Shown: piece by piece, positions 19,173 through 30,003 of the stretch
Layout of the letters: every line of letters begins with the position of its first letter
How positions within the stretch are numbered: position 1 is the first letter of the stretch
Assembly: GCA_947164795.1 (NCBI GenBank)
Contig: CAMUXV010000005.1
Coordinates: forward strand, 1 to 46,556
DNA: 46,556 nucleotides
DNA from: an uncultured Caryophanales bacterium
Lineage (GTDB): Bacteria > Bacillota_I > Bacilli_A > RF39 > UBA660
Direction of reading: 5' to 3'
Notes under the pieces: model-generated
Told to the model about the DNA's origin: nothing
Databases searched by the model: none
The model's input: the letters and a program-made list of their open reading frames with translations, nothing else
Program-made: the position numbers and the translations under genes

Positions 19173-19275
19173 AATTTCTCCTTCTTTATAATTATAATAG
19201 ATGTAAAGTGAAATGTAAAGTTTATTGACTTTCTATTAAGAGAATTTTATAATGAAGTAGAAGGTTGTGAGGTAA

Positions 19276-20178
19276 ATGAGAAGTAAAGATTACGAAACAT
19301 ACAAGACAGATGTTATAAAGAAATATATTGATGTAAAGTTTGGAGACTTTAAAGATCAATATGATAATATGGATGAACTATATAGATATGTAAGAAGTAT
19401 TCAAAATCATTATTTTATAAATGGTAATTTAAGTAATGATTTTAGTTATATATCCAGATATTTAAAGAAGGCAGAGGAAGACTTACCAAAAGGCTTTATT
19501 ATGGAATCTAGTCCAAGGTTTAATCAAGAATTTAATAGTGAAGAAGAAGAAAAATTAAGATATATTATTTATAATGTTAGAAGTAAATTACTTAATAATA
19601 ATTTTAATGATTCACTTATAGATATGTGTTCTTATTGTAGTAACCTAGTATCTAGATGTGCCAATGAACTTGATATAAATACAAGAAGAATAATTATTTA
19701 TCCAGGTTTTACTAAAGAACATTCATTATTACATTATGGAAGTGGTTATCATGCTTTTAATATGGTAATGATAAATGATAAAAATTATATTGTGGATTTA
19801 ACTTATAGACAATTCTTTTTAAAAGATAGAAATTCTTTAGAAAGAATAGGTGTATGCGGTTTATCAAATACTTTACCTGGTAGATTCATGATGATGAATG
19901 AATCTAGGATGAAGACTGCTTCAAAATTATTAAAAGATGGCTATATTGAGATGACTGATGAAAATATCAAGAATTATTTTGATGGATTTGCATTATCATA
20001 TAGAAATGCAACCTATTATGAAGAAACTGATGATTTTAGTTTCACTACAATATACAGTCCTTATGATTACATAAGATTTATTTGTGAAGAAGATAGTCAA
20101 TTAAATCATGAAGGAATTGAAAGACTAGGATTTCAGAAGAAGATACTAAGAAACCCTAATATTAGATTTAATAAATAA
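19276..20178 (+). CDS. Putative transglutaminase-like/cysteine-protease-fold protein
   Basis: DMCSYCSNLVSRCANEL ... GYHAFNMVMINDKNYIVDLTYRQF, arrangement compatible with a Cys-His-Asp triad. Confidence 0.5.
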   Translation: MRSKDYETYKTDVIKKYIDVKFGDFKDQYDNMDELYRYVRSIQNHYFINGNLSNDFSYISRYLKKAEEDLPKGFIMESSPRFNQEFNSEEEEKLRYIIYNVRSKLLNNNFNDSLIDMCSYCSNLVSRCANELDINTRRIIIYPGFTKEHSLLHYGSGYHAFNMVMINDKNYIVDLTYRQFFLKDRNSLERIGVCGLSNTLPGRFMMMNESRMKTASKLLKDGYIEMTDENIKNYFDGFALSYRNATYYEETDDFSFTTIYSPYDYIRFICEEDSQLNHEGIERLGFQKKILRNPNIRFNK

Positions 20179-20228
20179 TTCGACAATTATTTTAGATGTA
20201 GTATGGTAATATTTAATAGGTGACTATT

Positions 20229-20666
20229 ATGAGGACATACTACATTTTTAATGTTAATAAATTTTATAAGTATATGTATAAAAATAATCCTTTTAAAATG
20301 TATAAGATATTTGAAGAAATATATTATTCAAGAAATTATGATAATAAGAGGGCATTTAGAGTAATGGAAGAAGTAGCAATTCCTTTTAACAAAATTATGC
20401 TTAATGAATATATTTACTTTGAATATAAACTTAAATATGGTTATAAAAGAAGTGACAATATTCATATACTTAATACTGATGAGAAGACTACTCTTAGAAT
20501 TAATAATTATAATATTAAATTAGAGACAGATAGTAATTATAGTACTTTTTTTGATGATATTAAGAGTTATAATACTAATTTATTTGTATGTGATTTTGAT
20601 AATAAGGATTATTTCTGGTTATCTAAATTAAATTCTTTACAAAAAGAGTATTCCATAGTAAAATAA
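20229..20666 (+). CDS. Hypothetical protein
   Basis: 148-aa ORF (track start 20220; internal ATG at 20229 gives [13 protein letters not shown]). Confidence 0.6.
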   Translation: MRTYYIFNVNKFYKYMYKNNPFKMYKIFEEIYYSRNYDNKRAFRVMEEVAIPFNKIMLNEYIYFEYKLKYGYKRSDNIHILNTDEKTTLRINNYNIKLETDSNYSTFFDDIKSYNTNLFVCDFDNKDYFWLSKLNSLQKEYSIVK

Positions 20667-20688
20667 TATTACAAGGAGGAATAAGAAT

Positions 20689-20898
20689 ATGCTTTGGGAT
20701 ATATTATATGTAGTACTTGGTTTAATAGTAGGATTAGTAATTGGCTTCTTTTTAGCAAGAAAATTAATGAAGAAAGAACTTAAAAAGAATCCTCCTATTA
20801 ACGAACAAATGATAAAGACGATGATGAGTCAGATGGGAAGAACTCCTTCACAGAAACAAGTTAATCAAATGATGAAACAAATGAATAAGTTTATGTAA
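20689..20898 (+). CDS. UPF0154/YneF-like membrane protein
   Basis: [57 protein letters not shown]. Confidence 0.88.
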   Translation: MLWDILYVVLGLIVGLVIGFFLARKLMKKELKKNPPINEQMIKTMMSQMGRTPSQKQVNQMMKQMNKFM

Positions 20899-21050
20899 AT
20901 GAACTTATTTTTTTATATAATATTACTTGATTTATTTTCTATTTATGATAGTATAGAGATTACAACAATAAAAAGGGGATATGTTTGGGGTGCAAAAAAT
21001 TCACCGCAAAAAATCTTTTTTAAAAAAATAAAATATGAAAGGAGTAGAAT

Positions 21051-22004
21051 ATGAAAAATGATATAGCAGTAATAGATGAGAAAAGTATTAGGAATAAAAT
21101 ATATATTATACGTGGTAAAGAGGTTATGATAGATAGCGACCTTGCTGAAATATATGGATATGCGACTAGAGATTTTAACAAGTAAGTAAAGAATAATATG
21201 AATAAATTTGATAGTGATTTTATGTTTCAGTTAACTGAAGAAGAATTTAAAAACTTGATGTTCAAAAAATCCACATCAAGTTGGGGTGGAAGAAGAAAAC
21301 TTCCTTACGCTTTTACCGAGCAAGGTATATATATGTTAATGACTGTATTAAAAGGTGAAAAGGCTACTATACAGAGTAAGGCATTAATTAGAATATTTAA
21401 GAAAATGAAAGATTATATTATAGAGAATAATAATAATTTAGTAAGTTATGATGATATTCTTAAATTATCTCTTCAGACTAATGAAAATACTAAAGATATA
21501 AAAGAAATAAGAAAAGAAATGAAAATTATTAGTGATAAATTTAATAGTAATAATAAGTTTAAAGAAATATTAATATTAAATGGAAGAAGAGTAGAATCAG
21601 ATAACATATATAGTGAAATATATAGTATGGCTAAGAAGAGTATTTATATTATCGATGATTATATTAATTTAAAAACTTTAGTACTATTAAAAGATATAAA
21701 TAGTAAAATAAAAATAACTATCTTTAGTGATAATGTAAATAATAAATTACATAGATTAGAATATGAAGATTTTATTAAAGATTATCCTCATATTAATATT
21801 TCTTTTAAAGTAACGAATAATATTATACATGATAGATATATAGTACTTGATTATGGTAAAAGAAGTGAAAAGATATTTCACTGCGGCTCATCTTCTAAAG
21901 ATTCTGGCAATAGGATTACTTCAATTAATGAGATTAATGATAAAGAAGTATATAAGAATATAATAGATAATCTTTTAAGTAATGAAGAATTAATTCTTAA
22001 ATAA
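21051..22004 (+). pseudogene. ORF6N-domain protein interrupted by in-frame TAA at 21183-21185
   Basis: 21051 ATG..IRNKIYIIRGKEVMIDSDLAEIYGYATRDFNK*VKNNMNKFDSDFMFQLTEEEFKNL; same frame continues to 22004. Confidence 0.8.
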
Positions 22005-22066
22005 TCATCTTGCAAATAAAATAATTTTATTATATAATAACTATCAATTTATGAAAGGGGATTATT

Positions 22067-23794
22067 ATGGTTAATTCTAATTATTTATTGCCTCCACAAT
22101 CAGTAAGCGAAAGGGTTATTAATCTTAGACTATTAACAAAAAAGGAAGTAGAGGGAAGACATAAATTAAGTATATTTAAAAAAATGGGTAGATGTTCTGC
22201 TGATACTACGGCGTATGTTTGTATAAATACTAAATATAATAAATGTTATACGATTGATGATCCTATTTCTTATACTTATTCATTTAGTAATAAAATATAT
22301 TTTTTTAATTCTGTCGATAATTGCGGCAATATTTTAAGTCCATCAGATATAGATAGTAGTTCTTTGGGTATCAGACCTGTATTTTCTATTAGAGACATTG
22401 AAGACTTAGAGCTTTCTATTGATAGGCAGGTCCCTGATTTTAATTATTACCTATTATATGGTTATTACCCTCAAGAATTTTGTTCTAATTCTATTGATGA
22501 TGTATTAAATACCTTGTATAAGATAAAAGACTCGACTGAACTTATAAAAACAGGCAACTCTTATAATGGTGATGAAGAATATATCTATAATAAAGAGAGA
22601 TACGTTAGAGCATTAGTTAAGGTGAATTTTTCGTGTGCTAAAGGAAATTATAACAAAGGAGATTATGTTTGGATAAAAGCAGAACCTATTAAATGGATTT
22701 ATGATAGAAAAAAGAAACTTCTTGTATCAGAAAAAATATTATATGGTGGTATTCCACTTGATGGAAAAAAAGATTATTTAAAAATATTAGCAAAAGAAAT
22801 GCAACAAGAAGTAGATAATACAAGAGTAGTAGATAAACCTAAAGAAGAAGTTAAATTATTAGAAAGTAAAACTGGTGAAGTAGATAAGATACTTGAAGAT
22901 ATTAAATATTATTTATCATATTATCATGGCAAAGAAGATGTTAATAAGATAGTTAATGATTTATTAAATGAATATAATAATAACTTAGAATTAATAAATA
23001 CTAGTAGAAGAAATAAAACTATTAATTTAGAAGTATCTAATAGAGATGTATTATATAATAATTTAATTATTAAGTTAGATATTATCTTAGATAAATTAAA
23101 GAAGAATTATGAAGATAATCAAAAATATATAGATATGATTAATATTATTAATTCTTTAAGACATTTACTAGAAGGAACTTCCACTATTGAAATGGATAAT
23201 GAATTATATAAAGATTTTAAATTAATTAGTGAAACAATACTTCCATTTATTGATGATAAAGAAAGAGAAGAGATAAAGAAAGAGTTATTAAATATCTTTG
23301 ATTCCAATAGTAGGGATATACTTGAGTTTTTAGATTCTATTCATATATTTAGTGAAAGTAGTATTAAGAGTTTGAAATATAATACTATAGATGAATTTGA
23401 GTTAGAATTAAGAAAAGAAATACATAATACATTAATTAAACTAAATAACTATGTAAATAGAAAAGATTTAATTAGTGAGATAATAGGTGGTATTAATGAT
23501 AATATTAATGGTATATATAGTGAAAGTAAGAATAAAGTTGTTAGTATATATTTAAATAGTATTTATAGTATTATCGAAAGTATTAATAATAAAGTTAATA
23601 TAGATAGAAATTATTATTCTTATTATATAGAAGAGATGAATAAAATATTAAATCTGGATTTAAATTATTCACTAAGTAATAAAGATATATTTAGACTATT
23701 ATTAAACACTTATAGTAGGTTATCTAGATTAGAAATGGAATTAGATAGTGAAATAAATATTAATGAATATAAAGTTAAAGTTAAAAATATCTAG
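22067..23794 (+). CDS. DUF6273-like N-terminal region fused to a long helical C-terminal region
   Basis: YVWIKAEPIKWIYDRKKKLLVSEKILYGGIPL resembles the DUF6273 core; remainder has no recognised family. Confidence 0.6.
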   Translation: MVNSNYLLPPQSVSERVINLRLLTKKEVEGRHKLSIFKKMGRCSADTTAYVCINTKYNKCYTIDDPISYTYSFSNKIYFFNSVDNCGNILSPSDIDSSSLGIRPVFSIRDIEDLELSIDRQVPDFNYYLLYGYYPQEFCSNSIDDVLNTLYKIKDSTELIKTGNSYNGDEEYIYNKERYVRALVKVNFSCAKGNYNKGDYVWIKAEPIKWIYDRKKKLLVSEKILYGGIPLDGKKDYLKILAKEMQQEVDNTRVVDKPKEEVKLLESKTGEVDKILEDIKYYLSYYHGKEDVNKIVNDLLNEYNNNLELINTSRRNKTINLEVSNRDVLYNNLIIKLDIILDKLKKNYEDNQKYIDMINIINSLRHLLEGTSTIEMDNELYKDFKLISETILPFIDDKEREEIKKELLNIFDSNSRDILEFLDSIHIFSESSIKSLKYNTIDEFELELRKEIHNTLIKLNNYVNRKDLISEIIGGINDNINGIYSESKNKVVSIYLNSIYSIIESINNKVNIDRNYYSYYIEEMNKILNLDLNYSLSNKDIFRLLLNTYSRLSRLEMELDSEININEYKVKVKNI

Positions 23795-23802
23795 TTTTGT
23801 CG

Positions 23803-23826
23803 AAAGCCTTTACAGGCTTTTTTCTT
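23803..23826 (+). terminator. Terminator aaagcct-ttac-aggcttttttc
   Basis: Hairpin plus T run. Confidence 0.7.
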
Positions 23827-23862
23827 TTATTTATAATTTTATTAAATATAAAGGAGAAGATT

Positions 23863-24225
23863 ATGATACATACTATTGATATGGATAATGTAAAAAAAGT
23901 ATTTGGTATTTGTAACTATTATGATGAAATAATTAATTATGAGATAGAAGAAGATGATCTTATATCTTTTAATTTAATTGATTTTTATAAAGACTATGTT
24001 TTTAGTTATAAAGGTGATGATAAAATTAAATTAATTGATAATTGTATGTATAAGTATGTAAGTGATTATAATTATAGGAAGGGATTAAAAAATATTATTA
24101 ATAATAGGGATATTGATTTAAATAGTTATAAAAAGACTAATAAACTAATTAGAAAGATTATTAAATATGATGATAATTATGAAGATGAAAAGGTTAGGAA
24201 TATTGTTGTAAGTAAATGGATATAA
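23863..24225 (+). CDS. Hypothetical protein
   Basis: ORF with RBS aaaggagaagatt before ATG 23863. Confidence 0.55.
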   Translation: MIHTIDMDNVKKVFGICNYYDEIINYEIEEDDLISFNLIDFYKDYVFSYKGDDKIKLIDNCMYKYVSDYNYRKGLKNIINNRDIDLNSYKKTNKLIRKIIKYDDNYEDEKVRNIVVSKWI

Positions 24226-24288
24226 CATTGACTTTATAATGGTAATTATATATAATATGTATTAAATGAAGGTAATGGAAGTGTTAAT

Positions 24289-26469
24289 ATGTATGTAGAT
24301 GTACTTTGTGAAATTGGCGCTAAAGCAGTTGATAATATTTTTGAGTATAGAGTTCCTAAAGATATAGAGGGTAATATTAAAATAGGTATTAGAGTTAGTA
24401 TTCCTTTTGGCAAGATGATTTTAGAAGGATTTGTTATTAATATTAAGAATAGTTCTAATTATGATAAAGATAAGATTAAAGATATAACTTCTGTTATTGA
24501 TAAAGAGCCTGTTCTTAATAAAGAAATGTTAGAACTTGGTAAATATATGAGTGATAATTTATTATGTTCTAAGGTAAGTGCATATCAGGTAATGCTTCCT
24601 AAAGCATTAAAGGCTAAAGCTGGTACAGATATTAAGATTAAATATAATAGGTATTTAAGAAGAATCAAAAGTATAGAGGAAATTGATGATTATATTAAAA
24701 ATTGTAAATATGAAGGTCAAATTAATTTACTATGTAAATTAAAAGAAGGAGACATATTAATTAGTAAGATGTCTAGTACGATTAATACGATTATTAAACA
24801 TGGTCTTGGAGTAGTAGTAGAGGTAGAAGAAAAAAGATATAATTATACGGGACTTTCTAACTATAAAAAAGTAACTTTATCTAGGGAACAAGAAGATGTT
24901 AAGAATAAGATAGTATCTTCTTTTGGTAAAAGTGAAACTTTTCTTTTATATGGAGTAACTGGTAGTGGTAAGACGGAAGTGTATATGAGTGTAATAGAAG
25001 AAGCTCTAAAAGAGGGTAAAGAAGCTATTATGTTAGTACCAGAAATTAGTTTAACTCCTCAGATAGTAGGTAAATTTATATCTAGATTTGGGGATATTAT
25101 ATCGGTATTTCATTCTAAATTATCTGATAATGAGAGATATGATGAATATCGAAAAATAACAGAGGGAAAATCTAAGATAATAATAGGTACTAGAAGTGCT
25201 ATTTTTGTACCCTTTAATAATCTCGGAGTTATTATTATTGATGAAGAGCATACTTCTTCTTATAAGCAAGAAAGTCATCCTAGATATAATGCGAAAGATA
25301 TTGCTATTTGGAGGAGTAATTATCATAAATGTCCAGTAGTTATGGGTAGTGCTACTCCTAGTTTAGAATCTTTTGCAAGGGCAGGTAATAAAGTATATAC
25401 ACTTCTTACATTAAGTAAGAGACCGGGAAGTAGTACTTTACCTAGTGTTCAGATAGTAGATATGAAAGAAGAAGTTAAGAAGAATAATTTTATTTTATCT
25501 AGTATATTGAAAGATAAGATAAAAGAGAAATTAGATAGACATGAACAAGTAATATTATTATTGAATAGAAGAGGTTATTCTAGTATTATTACTTGTAAGG
25601 ATTGTGGGCATACTGAGAAATGCTCTAAGTGTGATATATCATATACTTATCATAAAACGAGTAATAATTTAAAATGCCATTACTGTGGAACTTCTAAGCC
25701 TTTAATTAATAAATGTTCTAAATGCGGTAGTACTAATATTAAGGATTATGGTATTGGTACTGAAAAATTAGAAGAAGAACTTCATAAATTATATGAGGCT
25801 AGAGTAGTTAGAATGGATATTGATACGACAAGTAAGAAGGGGGAACATGAAAGGATAATTGATGCTTTTGGTGGTGGTGAATATGATATATTAATTGGTA
25901 CTCAAATGATTGCTAAAGGTCTTGATTTTCCTAGGGTTACTTTGGTAGGGGTAGTATCTGCAGATGCAACTCTTAGTACTCCTGATTTTAGAGCTAGTGA
26001 GAATACTTTTCAACTACTTAGTCAAGTATCAGGAAGAGCCGGTAGAAGTGAATCTAAAGGAGAAGTTATTATTCAGACCTATAATCCGGATCATTATAGT
26101 ATAATTCTTTCTAAGAATCATGATTATTTATCATTCTATAGGGAAGAAATGAAAATGAGAAAACTTCTTAAATATTCACCATATTATTATCTTGTTGTAG
26201 TAGGTATATCTTCAAAAGATTATGATTTGGTATTTAAAGAATCTAATAAGATAGCGAGTTTCTTGAATAAAAATTTAAATGGAGAAAGTATTGTATTAGG
26301 GCCATCTATGGCTAGTATGTTTAGAGTTAATAATATCTTTCATTATCAAATAATAATAAAATATCGAAAAGATGATAATTTGATTAAATGTCTTAAATTT
26401 ATTGATGATATGTATAAAAAGAATAATAAAATAGAAGTAGAGCTTGATTTTAATCCGATTAAGATGTAA
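24289..26469 (+). CDS. priA: Primosomal protein N' (replication restart helicase PriA)
   Basis: LLYGVTGSGKTEVYM, IIIDEEHTSSYKQESHPRYNARDIA-like, zinc-binding Cys motifs, GTQMIAKGLDFPRVTLVG. Confidence 0.96.
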   Translation: MYVDVLCEIGAKAVDNIFEYRVPKDIEGNIKIGIRVSIPFGKMILEGFVINIKNSSNYDKDKIKDITSVIDKEPVLNKEMLELGKYMSDNLLCSKVSAYQVMLPKALKAKAGTDIKIKYNRYLRRIKSIEEIDDYIKNCKYEGQINLLCKLKEGDILISKMSSTINTIIKHGLGVVVEVEEKRYNYTGLSNYKKVTLSREQEDVKNKIVSSFGKSETFLLYGVTGSGKTEVYMSVIEEALKEGKEAIMLVPEISLTPQIVGKFISRFGDIISVFHSKLSDNERYDEYRKITEGKSKIIIGTRSAIFVPFNNLGVIIIDEEHTSSYKQESHPRYNAKDIAIWRSNYHKCPVVMGSATPSLESFARAGNKVYTLLTLSKRPGSSTLPSVQIVDMKEEVKKNNFILSSILKDKIKEKLDRHEQVILLLNRRGYSSIITCKDCGHTEKCSKCDISYTYHKTSNNLKCHYCGTSKPLINKCSKCGSTNIKDYGIGTEKLEEELHKLYEARVVRMDIDTTSKKGEHERIIDAFGGGEYDILIGTQMIAKGLDFPRVTLVGVVSADATLSTPDFRASENTFQLLSQVSGRAGRSESKGEVIIQTYNPDHYSIILSKNHDYLSFYREEMKMRKLLKYSPYYYLVVVGISSKDYDLVFKESNKIASFLNKNLNGESIVLGPSMASMFRVNNIFHYQIIIKYRKDDNLIKCLKFIDDMYKKNNKIEVELDFNPIKM

Positions 26470-26530
26470 AACTATTGTTTTATTTCTTTTTTTATTGTAT
26501 AATTTTTTTAGAATAGCGATGGTGATAAAG

Positions 26531-29500
26531 TTGAAAAAATTAAATAGGAAAGGCTTTACTTTAATAGAATTACTTGCAGTAATTGCTGTTACTTCTTTAG
26601 TCTTGGGACTATCTAGTTATGGCATTATTAGTGCATATAATAGATCTAAAGAGAAGACTATAGTTTTAAATGAGTCTAGTATACTAGAGGCTGCGCGAAT
26701 ATCTTCGACTGAGGCTAGTAAATATGAATGGAAAACATTAGGAGATGGCCAGTATTTTTGTACTACTATTCAAAGACTTAAAAATGCTGGTCTATTAAAG
26801 AAGGAAGCTACCAGTAAGGAACATGATGATGCATCTATAATAACAGTTGAAAGAAATGCTTCTACTTTTAACGTTAATAGTATTAATTTTTTAACTGATG
26901 AAGATACTGAATTAATAGATTTATGTAATATTAAGTTTTTTACTATTAATTATAATTATAATGCTGGTGGGGAAAATGGAAAGGTTCCTAATGATCAAAA
27001 ATCGGAAGCATGTTCTAATACTGATTGCTTACCAGTTAAAATAAGTGCATATATTCCAAAAAGAAGTGGGTATGTTTTTAGAGAATGGAATACTAAGAGT
27101 GATGGTACTGGTGATAGTTATATTCCTTCTCAATCATATCAGATTCCAGTTTTTGGTGAAAGTACGTTAACTTTGTATGCCCAATGGGTTAGGGATGAAT
27201 ATCAAATTATTTTCAATGGAAATTCTGATAGTTATACAGGTACAACTGCTACTGTTACATGTATTCGTGGACAGAATTGTACTCTAACTAAAAATGGTTT
27301 TGAAAAGACGGGATATACATTTAGTGGTTGGAATACTAAAAGTGATGGTACAGGAATCAAATATTATGATGAACAACCTGTTAAAGATATTACATCTTCT
27401 AATAAAATTACTTTGTATGCAATGTGGAAATCGGCTCATAAAGTAATAATAAAATTTAATGCTGGAAATGGTGCTAGTATTACTGCTTCAACTTCCGATA
27501 GTAATCATAATTATTCTTGGAAAAAGAATACATCTGGAATAATTTCTAGGTCAAAAGATGGTGGTGCTTATTCCAATAGTTTCTTTAGTATAAAATATGG
27601 GAATTCCAAACATCTACCAAGTTATGACGACGATAATTATATGAAAATAACTAATAGTGGTTATAATGTTTCTTCAAATGTATGGAAATGTACTTCTGGT
27701 GCTTGTAGTGGCAAAACGTATGATTTGGTTCGTACATATAATTCTAGTGATTTTTGTGATGCTTCATCTAGCGATTGTACAATTACACTTACTGTTAACT
27801 GGGAACAGATACTGTCTCCTACTATAACTGCAAGTGATGGAATTCAATCTGACAGGTGGCATAATCAAGACTATTCTTTGATTATTTCTAGTGAAAATAC
27901 TGGTGAAGTTAGTTATCAATATAAGGTTGAAAGTGGTAGTTATAACACTTACAATGGCTCTATTTCTATAAACGAAGAAACAGGTGGAACAACTTATATT
28001 GCTAGAACTAAAATGGGAACTTCATATAGTGGTGAAACTTCATATATTGCTAAATTAGATAAGACACCTCCTACTGTTCCAATAATTGATAATCCAACAA
28101 ATGGTGAATGGACTAATCAAAATTTTGCTCTAACTCTTCATAGTACAGATAATTTATCTGGTATAGCATATTATCAATATAAATATGCTGATACCAATTG
28201 GAAAACTTATAGTAATTCTGCTTCAACTGACTTTACTACAACAGACTTTTCTCTTGAAAGAAATGAACTTGTATATGTTAGGGCATGTGATAATGCTGGT
28301 AATTGTTCAGATAGTAGTTCTACATATATACGTATTGATAAAACTATTCCAACAGTAGATTTTAAACTTCTTAATTCTGAAGGGCAAGAGCAAGATGCAA
28401 AATATTATTCATTAAATGGTACTGTTTCCGATTGGTTTAGCTTTACTCCAGTATTAAAATTTGATGGAAATGATAATTTATCTGGAATGAATAGTGCTGC
28501 ATCTTTCTATTATAATAGTGCTGGTAAGGGAATATTAGATAAGACGGTAATCAATAATGGAGAAACATTATATTGGAATAATGGAATAATTTTAAGAACA
28601 ATTGATTCTGATGGCTATAGATATGTTTATTTGAATACTTGTGATAATGCAGGTAATTGTATAAATAAAGAAGTATATTTTAAAGTTGATAGAATATCTC
28701 CAAATATAGATTTTACAATGTTAGATGATTCTAATGATACTGAAGTTAGTGATATTTATTATCATTTAGATAGTAACGGAACTTCTACATGGTTTAATTT
28801 TACTCCAAAATTTAGATTTATTGCTAGTGATATTTTAAGTGGGGTAAAATATTCTGCTGAATTTTCTTGGAATGATGTTGGATTGTCTAATCTTAGTACC
28901 AATATAATTGGATCATCATCGATTGATGGTGTTAAATATGATGATTTTACTTATAATTTTGATAGAACAATATCTAGTAGTGGCTATAGATACGTTCAGA
29001 TTAGAATATGTGATAAAGTAAATAATTGCGACACTAAGGATGCATATTTTAAATTTGATGATGTTGAACCAACTGTGTCATATAGTTTAGAAGGTGGAAC
29101 ATATAATTCAAACCAGAATTTGACAATTACTGCCCAGGATACTGGCGGAAGTGGATATAGTTATATGAAAGTTGATGTCTATAGGGATGGTACTTTAAAT
29201 TCTTCAAAATCTAATTCTAGAGTTACTAATGGTAGTTATTCACTTAGTTTAGAAGCTGGAGATTGGAATGTGAGTACTACTGTTTATGATAGTGCGGGAA
29301 ATATTAAAAGTATATCTAAAGATTATATTATTTCTCAGCCAGCACCTTCTAATCAAAACTATTATGTAATTTTGAATCCAAATGGTGGAACTGGTGCTTC
29401 TGGTAGAAAAGATTATACTTATCGATTATATTTTTCTAGCCTTAATGTAACTAAACGAGGATGTTCATTAACTGGATGGAAAAATACTCGCTTAAATAAA

Positions 29501-29884
29501 GTATTACATCAATATGTTGATAGCGGTTCAAATGGTGATACCTTAGTAGCTCAATGGAGTTGTACTACTGGACCTACGTATGGAAGTAATCATAAAGCTT
29601 GCTTTGCCGCTGAAGCATTTAGGATTCCTATAGCTGGTGCATCAAATTGTAATGAGGCATGTTCTAATGTAAAGCAAAATGCAATTTCGTTAGGTGGAAC
29701 TGGTAATTATTGTTGGTGTGCATATTGTGATAGTTCCAGTGGATTATCAAATCAAAATGGTAAATGCTGTCTTGATAGTTGTTATTGCAACGGAACTCCA
29801 GGAACTAAATGTGGCGGATTAAAATATAATTCTTCTGGAAAATTATGTATTGGAGTAGGAGGATATTCAAACTGCTGCTATTAA
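26531..29884 (+). CDS. Large prepilin-like surface protein: type III prepilin N-terminus, InlB-type repeats, Ig-like modules, Cys-rich C-terminus (TTG start)
   Basis: KKLNRKGFTLIELLAVIAVTSLVLGLSSYG; two GYxFxxWNTKSDGTG..TLYAxW repeats; about 14 Cys in last ~100 aa; TTG 26531 preceded by ggtgat. Confidence 0.75.
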   Translation: MKKLNRKGFTLIELLAVIAVTSLVLGLSSYGIISAYNRSKEKTIVLNESSILEAARISSTEASKYEWKTLGDGQYFCTTIQRLKNAGLLKKEATSKEHDDASIITVERNASTFNVNSINFLTDEDTELIDLCNIKFFTINYNYNAGGENGKVPNDQKSEACSNTDCLPVKISAYIPKRSGYVFREWNTKSDGTGDSYIPSQSYQIPVFGESTLTLYAQWVRDEYQIIFNGNSDSYTGTTATVTCIRGQNCTLTKNGFEKTGYTFSGWNTKSDGTGIKYYDEQPVKDITSSNKITLYAMWKSAHKVIIKFNAGNGASITASTSDSNHNYSWKKNTSGIISRSKDGGAYSNSFFSIKYGNSKHLPSYDDDNYMKITNSGYNVSSNVWKCTSGACSGKTYDLVRTYNSSDFCDASSSDCTITLTVNWEQILSPTITASDGIQSDRWHNQDYSLIISSENTGEVSYQYKVESGSYNTYNGSISINEETGGTTYIARTKMGTSYSGETSYIAKLDKTPPTVPIIDNPTNGEWTNQNFALTLHSTDNLSGIAYYQYKYADTNWKTYSNSASTDFTTTDFSLERNELVYVRACDNAGNCSDSSSTYIRIDKTIPTVDFKLLNSEGQEQDAKYYSLNGTVSDWFSFTPVLKFDGNDNLSGMNSAASFYYNSAGKGILDKTVINNGETLYWNNGIILRTIDSDGYRYVYLNTCDNAGNCINKEVYFKVDRISPNIDFTMLDDSNDTEVSDIYYHLDSNGTSTWFNFTPKFRFIASDILSGVKYSAEFSWNDVGLSNLSTNIIGSSSIDGVKYDDFTYNFDRTISSSGYRYVQIRICDKVNNCDTKDAYFKFDDVEPTVSYSLEGGTYNSNQNLTITAQDTGGSGYSYMKVDVYRDGTLNSSKSNSRVTNGSYSLSLEAGDWNVSTTVYDSAGNIKSISKDYIISQPAPSNQNYYVILNPNGGTGASGRKDYTYRLYFSSLNVTKRGCSLTGWKNTRLNKVLHQYVDSGSNGDTLVAQWSCTTGPTYGSNHKACFAAEAFRIPIAGASNCNEACSNVKQNAISLGGTGNYCWCAYCDSSSGLSNQNGKCCLDSCYCNGTPGTKCGGLKYNSSGKLCIGVGGYSNCCY

Positions 29885-29895
29885 AAAGATAATAT

Positions 29896-29928
29896 AAAAC
29901 CAATCAAAAAGTATTTGATTGGTTTTTT
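29896..29928 (+). terminator. Terminator aaaaccaatcaaa-aagta-tttgattggtttttt
   Basis: Strong hairpin plus T run. Confidence 0.8.
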
Positions 29929-30003
29929 GTTTATGTATAGTAAAAATGAATTGTTCTATTTTCTTTTTTTATAAATATAATGAATTAGAAAAGAGGAATA
30001 TAT

